This document shows positions 56,972 to 64,000 of a stretch of DNA of 64,000 nt, one piece after another. The stretch is from Coniferiporia sulphurascens (lineage: Eukaryota > Basidiomycota > Agaricomycetes > Hymenochaetales > Hymenochaetaceae): assembly GCA_002794785.1 (NCBI GenBank), contig NBBA01000017.1, positions 868,001 through 932,000 of the forward strand. The letters run 5' to 3'. The translations under genes were made by a program, and so were the position numbers. The notes under the pieces are model-generated. The model searched no databases. It was not told the origin of the DNA and saw only the letters and a list, made by a program, of their open reading frames with translations. Each line of letters begins with the position of its first letter. The first letter of the stretch is position 1.

Positions 56972-59900
56972 TTACTCGAGTGGAAAGGGAGGGAGCATAC
57001 CTGAAAGCTCTAAAAGGGCTGGGTCCGAGTCCTGGGTTCGGGGTCCGAGCATACGACACATGTAATCCCGTAGGAGGTCCAGGTCCATATCTTTGTCGGT
57101 AGGGTGCCCATCCAGGTCCATTGCGGCAAAAGACAGCCGGATGGTGCCTGTGGCGCATTCTGAAAGGCGGTTCAGGTGCCCCATCAGCTTTAGCCAACAG
57201 CGCAGAACCGGGAGGCAGTTTTCGTCGGCCCACTCAGAGTGGTGGACTGGGAGAGGGTCCTGAGGTGGCCACATGCATCATATCCATGAATGGAAGGTGC
57301 TGCAGCCGCCGAGGATGTGGGCGGTCGACTGCGTGAGCCAGGGGGGTGGTTGTGCCATCTGCAATGTGAGATCAGGCCATGCCTGTGGCGGTAGGCTGAG
57401 TCAAAACTCAGCCAGTATCCCCTGTAGGGACCAGTGTGACAGAGGACCTGAGCGACTGTGGATAGCTCGTTGCATGGGTGGTTGACTGAGTGCATGAGGA
57501 GCTTTTGCAGTCAGCGTGATGGTAGGCCATGGACTGCCAAGTATTTGTCAGCGGTCGAGGCAAGGGGGCGGGCTAGTGAGAGCGTCCATCGCTCCATGAG
57601 GGTGTGGATGGCAACTTCTTTTAGGGCGGAGGTGGAAGGTTTGAGGTCGGATGGGGGGAGCTTGGTCGCCAGCTTTGCTTCCGTGTCAGCCCATTCATTT
57701 CCGGGGATGTCCGAGTGTCTGGGGCACCATACGAAATGGATGGTGAGCTGGGGGTACAAATCCAGCAGAGTCTCCATGCTCGCCTTCCAAATGTGGAGGA
57801 GGTGGGTGCCAGGGGTGGCAGCCCAGGTTCGGAAAAGGTGGAGAGCAGTCAGCGAATCGGATAGAAAGAAGATATCCAATGTGACACGCAGTTGCGCTGG
57901 GAGGCGGCATGCTACCCAGCCCGGGGCCATGGCGAGGGAGAACTCCTTGGCGTCCGTGGCTGTGGCGCAGGTGGGGGACTCCAGTCAGTGTGACCGGAGT
58001 TGGGTGTTGCCCAGCATTGCGCAGATGGCCGAGCCCGACTTATTGTCCATGCGGGAGCCATCAGTGAATACTTGGACATGGGGGGTGGAGCCTAGTTGGC
58101 GCGCGGCTGTTACAAAAGACTTCCGGGTGTCGGCGCTAACCAGGGTGACAGGGGGGTGAAGCGGACCCTGCCCTTCATGAATGCCAGTGGGTCCATCCAT
58201 GGGGGATGCGTGTATGCAGGGACCTGTTGAACCCGGGGAGCTCAGGCCTGCAGAGAAAGGGAGAAGGGTCTATTAGTTATGTTGTTTTTAAAAAAATTTC
58301 GACCAATGGAGTGCGGGGTGTGCCAGAGGTGCAGAGAATGGATAGTCTTTATATATTCAAAATAGAAAGAGAGAGGGGGAACTGAGCAAAGGAAATTAGT
58401 GGAATGGGGGGAGGTGCCTTTGAAGACACCCAGGATCCAGTGACAGGCCGTGTTTTGCACAGCCTGCAGGCGGTTTACCAAGGTTTTTTGGCAGCGGCTG
58501 TGGTACCAGACTGGCGCTCCCCATGACAGGATGGAGCGGATGCAGGAGGTGTATAGGCGGCGGAGTAGGAGGGCCGATATGCCGTGTTGGGTGTTGCCTA
58601 CTATGCGGAGTGCAGCGAGTGTGGAGAGCCCCTTGGAGCGCATCCGCTTGACATGGGGCTTGAAGGAGAGGCCTGGGTCCCACCATATCCCCAGCCACCT
58701 GAGTGGGATTGAGGGGTGGATGAGGATGTTGGGGTCGACCTGTATGCCGGCAGTGTCCCAGCCGTTATAGCCGATGCATCACTGCAGAGGGTGGAAGTGG
58801 AGACACTCTGTCTTGGCGGCTTTGATGTTGAGACCAATGGTGCCGAAGAGGGTGTCGAGTTGTTGGTAGGCGCGTGCGAGCTCACGGCAGTTGGATGCTA
58901 CTGAAGGTCCTATGCAGATAAGTAAGTGGTCATCAATGTATGCTAGGGTGGTGGTGCCGGCTTGGTTAAAGCACTGGAGGACCACCCCTGCAAATATTGT
59001 TGACAGGATGGGGGAGACTGGCGATCCCTGGAGGGTGCCGAAGTCGGGTTTAGGGGCGGTTGGGAGGGTAGTGCCGTCAAAGGCAATGGCTACCTGCCGA
59101 TCTGTCATGAAGGACAAGCACCAGTTGGCCATGTCTGGGGTGCAACCGAGGTCCAACAGTTGTCGGTGGAGGAGTTGTGGGTGCACTGAATCGAAGAAGC
59201 CCTGAATGTCGACTGCAAGGACCGAGCACACAAGGCCCTCTGAGTGGGCGCATTCCACAATCTGTAAGAGGTGTTGGGTGGCGTCGTAGACCGAATGGCC
59301 CTGACGCCCCCCGTATTGGTTAGGTGGCAGCCAGTCCCTCGTGTTTGTGAGGTACTGGAGCCGGTTAGCGATAATCTTTTCGAGGAGTTTCCCTAGGGTC
59401 TCCTCCAGGGTGATGGGTTGATATGATCATGGTGAGAAGGGGTCCTTCTTGTTTGGCTTCCGGAGCATTACTACTTTTGCCACCCGCCAGCATTCGGGGT
59501 GGTGCCCCAAGCGCAAGCAGTCGTTGAAAAGTGTAAGAATCTCATTGGGGTAAGCATCCACCACCCATTTCAGGGGGCAGTAACCTATACCTGAGAGGCC
59601 CGGGGCCGACAAGTTGGGTGTGTCGGACAGTGCCCCCATGAGCTCCGAGAGGAGTATGGGTGGGGCAGCTGGTTGGGGTGGTGGCCGTGGGGTGTTGGCT
59701 GCTGCCTGGGGTGGGGGGGGCATGAAGAAAGTTTCATGGAATAGCTCACCTTTCTCCTCATCCATTTGGGTAAAGGTACCGTCTCACCATTTCAGTGATG
59801 GGATGGGAGTGGGTCAGTTGCCGAGGCCACGCTTGGCCCAGTTCCAGATGTTGGAGGCATCTGCTTCCGATGCCTGGTCAGCGTAGAACTGCCGTTTGGC

Positions 59901-60971
59901 CATCCGTACTCCCCTTTTAAAGGCTCTTCTTGCTGATGCATGCTGGAGGGGGGTGGTTGCCGTTGTAATGGCGGCTAGGAGGGTCTTGCAGTGGGGTGAC
60001 CACCATGGGACTTCCGTTTTCGACAGCTTTGAGAGGCAGGTGAACAGCTGGAGGGTGGCGACCATGGAGTCGATGACTGCTTTAGCTTTGATGTCCAGGG
60101 CATGGGTGCTGTGCCCCGGAAGACCGAAGGCTGATTCGAGGAGAGGGAAGGCTATGTCGGTCCATTCCTCCTTGTTGGCTGGGAGTAGCTGGCGTGTCTT
60201 TAGGGCAGGAGGGGGGGGCCGAAATGGCACCGACCAGCGTAGGATGGCGTGGTCGGACAGTGGTGAAGGGTCGGAGGAGCCCGAGTCTAGAATAGAGTCG
60301 GGGTTGACCACGGGTGGGGCCCAGATCATGTCAATGGGGCACCGGCAGTGGTTGCTGTCGGGCTGAGAGTCAGAGTCAGGAAGGTGGGCAGGTGCCAGGC
60401 CATGCCCACGGAAGAAGTCGTTGAGGGGTTGTGCCCCCAAGTCATCCCGTTGTGGGATGGAGAAGTCGGACCACATTTGGTGGCGACAGTTGAAGTCACC
60501 TGCCATGAGTAGGGTGGTGGCTAGCGCCGAGGGGAGTGAGAATAAGAAGGACTCACCAGGGTACTGGGGGGAGGCGTTCTCTCAGTCCAGGGGGTGCATG
60601 CCATAGTAGTTGCACACCCGGAGGGTGAGCTGGGATCATATCTCCACCATCAGTACATCGGTGCCATACAATGCGGCTCTGAGGATCGACCAGGAGGTGG
60701 GAGGGAGGGCCCTGGATACATATGTGACTACCCGAGGGCGAGCCTCTGGTGGTAGGACGGGGGTGTAGCCCGGGATGGTGGGGACATTGAGGACCGGAAT
60801 GCTGGTCGGGTCGGTGAGTGATGGTTGCAGGCCTATTTGATACCAGGGCGGTTCCTGGATAAGAATTAGGTGCGGGGGGGAGGGGTCAGTTGTAAGGACA
60901 GGGATTAGGGAGTGTATCGCCGCTAGAGAGCGGGTGGCGTTCCACTGCAAGACAGAGATTGTCTCTATCAT
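56972..60971 (-). pseudogene. ORF2 type II, full span, heavily decayed
   Basis: Starts MIETISVLQWNATRSL. Endonuclease motifs LIQEPPWYQ and MAGDFNCRHQMW are present. Stops at about 60636, 59811, 59785, 59427, 58779 and 58242 are TGA, mostly CGA in sisters; frameshifts near 58155 and 57340 follow, with further TGA near 57985 and 57511. RT motifs VDIQGFFD, GTLQGSPVSP (Pro to Leu) and AYIDDHLLI. RNase H FTDGSRMD, DAKEFSLA, SDSLTALH and NEWADTEAK all present. End after PPFPLE at 56972. Confidence 0.87.
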
Positions 60972-61407
60972 ATTTCCTCCATCTGGTTGTCAGTGGGGTC
61001 GGCGGCAAGGGCCTCTTCGATTTGGCGGTAGCGCCTCTTCTTGGGGCAGGCCGGCAGGGTGGCGGGATGGTCGCCCTTGCAGTTGTTGCATAGGCGGGGG
61101 TGAGGGCACGTGTCGCCTTCTGGCACTGCGTCCGTTGCGCAGTGGGCACATGATTTGCGGTGGTTGCGGGTAAGGTGGGCACCCATGCAGTCAGCGCAGC
61201 AGGGTTGGGCTCGGCAGCCCTTGGTTCTGTGGCCGAGGCCCTGGCACTGCTCACATTGGGTGAGAGTGGGGTGGACAGGTGGGACTGAGAGGCGGAGGGC
61301 GGATCCGAACATCCAGATGCGTGGCCTTTTGAGGAGGTGCTCGCGGATGGAACTGTCAGGGTCGACAAAGGAGAAGACTACTGGGCATCTGTTGAGTGTT
61401 GGCAGGT

Positions 61408-61723
61408 TTTTTATTTTTATTTTTATTTTATTATTCCTGCAGTATTACATAATTACAAGCTGCCCCCCCGAAGGGGGGGCCCTAACTACATAACAACCAA
61501 GGCACCTGTCATTGTGCAATGCACGAAACTGGGCGGGGGCCCTGCTCCCCACAGGGAGCCAGAGTGTGAAGGGCCCCTATTAATGAGATAACAGAAGGAA
61601 GGAGGAATACATATCACTACAGCCAAACCAAATGGACGACATCAGGCAAAGGGGGTAGCTTAGAATTGGAAAGGGGGGGCGAGAGCACCGGCCAGGACAT
61701 ATGAGGGAGAGTCCGAAAGGCAG
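61408..61723 (-). other. LINE 3' UTR with terminal hairpin
   Basis: Type I 3' UTR; perfect terminal hairpin 61462-61480 (sense loop TTC); A-rich tail (AAAAAT)n. Confidence 0.8.
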
Positions 61724-62653
61724 TCATAGGTCAGAGGAAAAGGGAGGAAGCGCACCTGAAAGCTCCAAGAGAGCTGGGTCCGGGTCCTGGGTATGGGTTC
61801 CAAGCATACGACTCATGTATTCCCGAAGGAGGTCCAAGTCCATATCTTCGTCGGTCGGGTGCCCCTTGAGTTCCATTGTGGCGAAGGCCAGGCAGATGGA
61901 GGCAGAGGTGCAGTCGGAGATGTGGTTCAGGTGCCCTGTCAGCTTAAGCCAGCAGTGCAGAACCTGGAGACGGTTTTCATTGGCCCATTCGGCATGGTGG
62001 GTCGGAAGTGGGTCATGGGAGGCCAGACCTTGCGGATCCAGGGGCGAAAAGTGCGACATCCACCCAATATGTGGGCGGTCGACTGGGCTGGCCAGGGGGG
62101 GTGGTTATGCCATCGGCAGTGCGAGATCAGGCCATGCCTGTGTCGGTAGGTTGAGTCAAAGCTCAGCCAGTAACCCCCGTAGGGACTGGCACAGCAGAGA
62201 ACCTGGGCGACTGCTGAGAGCTCCTGGCAGGGGTGGTCGACTGATTGCGTCATGAGCTTTCGGGGGTGGCGGGAAGGGACGCCGCTGATAGCCAGGTACT
62301 TGTCGGCTGTCGAGGTGAGGGGGCGGGCAAGAGAAAGGGCCCAGCGCTCCATGAGGGTGTTGACGGTGGCCTCTTTCAGTGCGGAGGTGGAGGGTGCAAG
62401 GGTAGATGGGGGGAGATTTGTTGCGAACTTCGCCTCGTGGTCTGCCCATTCATTCCCCAGGATGTCGGAGTGACCCAGACACCAGACGAAGTGAACGGCA
62501 AGATCTGGGTATGAGTCCAAGAGAGTCTGGACCCCTGCCTTCCATTGGTGGAGGAGATGCACACCTGGCACTGGTGCCCAGGTTCGGATCAGGTGGAGTG
62601 CTGTCAGCGAATCCGACAAGAAGAATATGTCAGATGCGACAGGCAGATGCTCC
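61724..62653 (-). pseudogene. ORF2 type I, late RNase H to C-terminus
   Basis: Open from EHLPVASDIFFLSDSLTALH at 62653 through GNEWADHEAK and YWLSFDSTY to a frameshift near 62030 (one C lost before CDPLP), then open to PPFSSDL with the stop at 61724. No nonsense codons, consistent with being young. Confidence 0.87.
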
Positions 62654-63439
62654 TGAGTGTTGGCAGGTGGTCCTCGGTGGCAGAAAAGTGGGGGGCAAGT
62701 GCCCATCCTCCGCCACCCTGGCCACAGACATGATCATCGATCAGCACTCCATGGCCTTCGCAGCCCACATGCAAGAAAAGAGTCTGTCCCTGGAGACCAA
62801 CAAGATCCCCAGGACATTCTCCTTCAACCCCATCCGTGTCCGCCCCCAGTCCACACTCCGCATCTCCATGGTGCCATGCAAGGACTACCTCTTCGGCCAG
62901 AATGGCCACACCATCACCCCAAAGGCCCTCATGGCCGAAGTCCGGCACAACCCAACACTCCGCCTCCTCGACTTCATTGTCAACCCCCACTTCGCTGCCA
63001 CCGACAATCACCTGCCAACCCTAGACAGGTGCCCTGTGGCCTTCTCCTTCTCTGACCCCGATGGATCCATCCGAGTGCAGCTCCTCAAGCACCCTTGGGT
63101 GTGGATGTTCAGCGCCTCCCTCTCCCTCTCAGTCCCCCCTTTCCGCCCTAGCCTCACCCAGTGTGAGCGCTGCCAGGGCCTAGGACATGGAACGAAAGGT
63201 TGCCGATCCCAGCCCTGTTGCGCCGAATGTGGAGGAGGTCACCTCTCCCACAACCACCGTAAGTCATGCACACACTGCGCCTCCAAAGCCATCGAGGGTG
63301 ACCACTGCCCTCACACTTGCTACTGCACTAACTGCAAGGGCGACCACCCCGCCACCTACCCTCAGTGCCCCAAGAAACGGCATTACTGCCAGATCAAGGC
63401 AGCCATCGATGGACCAGAAGATGAAACAATGGAGGACTC

Positions 63440-64000
63440 ATGAATAGAGACATCTCTATTCTGCAGTGGAATGCCGCCCGCTCGCTAGCTGCAGTCCATT
63501 CCCTCATTCTGATCCTTACCACTGACCCATCCCCTCCCACCGTCATTTTAATCCAGGAACCACCCTGGTACCAAATTGGCCTCCAGCCCTCCCTCACAGA
63601 CCCCACCAGCAATCCGGTCCTCAATGTCCCATCCCTTCCGGGATACACGGCTGTCCTCCCCCTGGCCACCCGGCCGAGGGTCGTCACATACATATCCCGA
63701 GCCATCCCCCCCACCTCATGGTCCGTCCTCAGAGCCGCCTCCTACAGCACCGACGTCCTCACCATCGAAATCCATTCACACCTGATGATCCATCTGTGCA
63801 ACTATTACAGCATGCACACACTGGACTGCACCACCACCACCCCCCTCTACCCTGGTGAGTCGTTTCTCTTCACAATCCCACCGGCATTGGCCTCCACTCT
63901 ACTTGTGGCCAGCGACTTCAACCGTCGCCACCATTTGTGGTCCGAACTCCTCTCCTCACGGCAGGAGGACTTGAGGGCGCAACCCCTTGACGACTTCTTC
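63440..64000 (+). CDS. ORF2 endonuclease domain (open, runs off the right edge)
   Basis: Starts MNRDISILQWNAARSL at the ATG inside the gag stop and is open for 187 codons to the window edge. APE-type endonuclease motifs: LIQEPPWYQIGLQPS with the catalytic Glu, STDVLTIEI, LCNYYSM and VASDFNRRHHLW (Ser for Gly, as at 23345), then LRAQPLDDFF. Clean so far; the RT lies outside the window. Confidence 0.88.
   Translation, partial: MNRDISILQWNAARSLAAVHSLILILTTDPSPPTVILIQEPPWYQIGLQPSLTDPTSNPVLNVPSLPGYTAVLPLATRPRVVTYISRAIPPTSWSVLRAASYSTDVLTIEIHSHLMIHLCNYYSMHTLDCTTTTPLYPGESFLFTIPPALASTLLVASDFNRRHHLWSELLSSRQEDLRAQPLDDFF

Larger units (their letters stand above)
61408..62653 (-). mobile_element. Innermost 5'-truncated type I LINE (third nesting level)
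   Basis: Antisense insert with a 15-bp target duplication TGAGTGTTGGCAGGT at 61393-61407 and 62654-62668. Tail of ATTTTT-type repeats on the + strand at 61408-61431. It is the youngest layer of the right-hand nest. Confidence 0.94.
56661..62696 (-). mobile_element. LINE family B/type II nested in a family A LINE
   Basis: Antisense insert with target duplication AAGTGCCCATCC. It has a tail at 56661-56675, 3' UTR, full-span ORF2 56972-60971, and gag from 60968, 5'-truncated at 62696. It is itself split by a LINE at 61408-62653. Confidence 0.93.
60968..62696 (-). pseudogene. gag-like ORF1, family B, C-terminal part, split
   Basis: Parts 60968-61407 and 62654-62696 flank the inner LINE; the break is 5'-truncated at 62696. 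It keeps the block before the knuckles (LLKRPRIWMFGSALRL) and CEQCQGLGHRTKGC (Gly to Arg), CADCMGAHLTRNH and CNNCKGDHPATLPAC. Stop TGA at 60968-60970 overlaps the ORF2 ATG. Confidence 0.86.
55362..63443 (+). pseudogene. gag-like ORF1, family A, split by a nested LINE
   Basis: MSNPSGYRNAL, then TGA at codon 12 and again at codon 15; open after that to TAG 56217-56219, then open to the insertion point at 56660 (FTKCPS). It resumes after 62697 to TGA 63441-63443 without further lesions. The 3' part carries FGQNGHTITPKALMAEVR and knuckles CERCQGLGHGTKGC, CAECGGGHLSHNH and CTNCKGDHPATYPQC. Its 3' half differs from the copy at 2846-4888 (for example ETNKIPRTFSFNP), so it is a distinct subfamily. 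It ends MEDS with an ATGA overlap. Confidence 0.88.
55305..64000 (+). mobile_element. LINE family A host copy, runs off the right edge
   Basis: Leader 55305-55361 and gag to 56660; continues at 62697 after a nested LINE flanked by AAGTGCCCATCC (56649-56660 and 62697-62708); ORF2 begins at 63440. Joining across the insert restores the gag frame (KCPSSATLATDM), which proves the nesting. Confidence 0.93.

Noticed and set aside
1..64000. Host protein genes, tRNA, rRNA, CRISPR arrays or bacterial defence genes.
   Set aside because: Every substantial ORF matches a LINE gag or ORF2 copy in the window, and the remaining sequence is LINE UTR, module B or the LTR-like element.

Overview
The whole window looks like one cluster of non-LTR retrotransposons (LINEs) inserted next to and inside one another, with no recognisable host gene, tRNA, rRNA or CRISPR array. 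The elements have a Tad1/I-like layout: a gag-like ORF1 with three C-terminal zinc knuckles, and an ORF2 of about 1,335 codons carrying an APE-type endonuclease, a reverse transcriptase (YVDD/YIDD) and an RNase H, followed by a structured 3' UTR and an A-rich (AAT)n or poly(A) tail. This layout, the GC-rich coding sequence and the chimeric elements described below suggest a filamentous fungus (inference; the species cannot be told from the sequence). Three gag families are visible: A (start MSNPSGYRN), B (polyQ, MAVDPHTP) and C (only at 31850-34137, with a scrap at 38246-38313). There are two main ORF2 types: I goes with gag A, II goes with gag B.

Layout, left to right. 1-971 (-) is a 5' end of family A; 972-2788 (+) is a family B gag fragment; 2789-9213 (+) is a nearly complete family A LINE. 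9214-18774 (-) is a family A LINE split by a 5'-truncated type II LINE (11179-14367, 15-bp target duplication) and by two short LTR-like elements (9425-9681 and 16756-17006). Three + strand copies then follow head to tail (18775-20862, 20863-27200, 27201-31849); the last has a chimeric element (29900-31634) in its 3' UTR. 31850-34137 (-) is family C and 34138-35994 (-) is a type II 3' part. 35995-38245 (+) is a chimera. 38314-45561 (+) is a full-length family B LINE with an inverted chimera in its leader. 45562-48840, 48841-49519 and 49520-50461 (+) are a truncated chimera, a 3' stub and an internally deleted copy. 50462-53739 (-) is another chimera and 53740-55304 holds fragments. 55305-64000 (+) is a family A LINE that hosts a family B LINE (56661-62696), which itself hosts another LINE end (61408-62653).

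The most unusual content is a roughly 1.3-kb, apparently non-coding sequence, called module B here. It occurs five times, four of them directly upstream of and in the same orientation as a LINE 3' piece. The B end of each join is almost constant while the LINE start differs each time. This is the signature of reverse-transcriptase template jumping from LINE RNA onto the 3' end of a separate RNA, and it resembles the MINE/WEIRD chimeras known from Magnaporthe. Module B also shares its first ~30 nt with the LINE 5' leader. A second strong signal is a pair of 3' UTR stem-loops whose stems change in compensating ways between copies and families.

Almost no ORF is intact. Premature stops are overwhelmingly TGA where sister copies have CGA, which points to CpG decay rather than classical CpA-type RIP. 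The best-preserved ORF2s are at 4888-8896, 22875-26880 and 41235-45233. The family C gag/endonuclease (31850-34137) and the start of ORF2 at 63440-64000 are also well kept. All calls come from reading the sequence and comparing copies within the window; no database search was possible.
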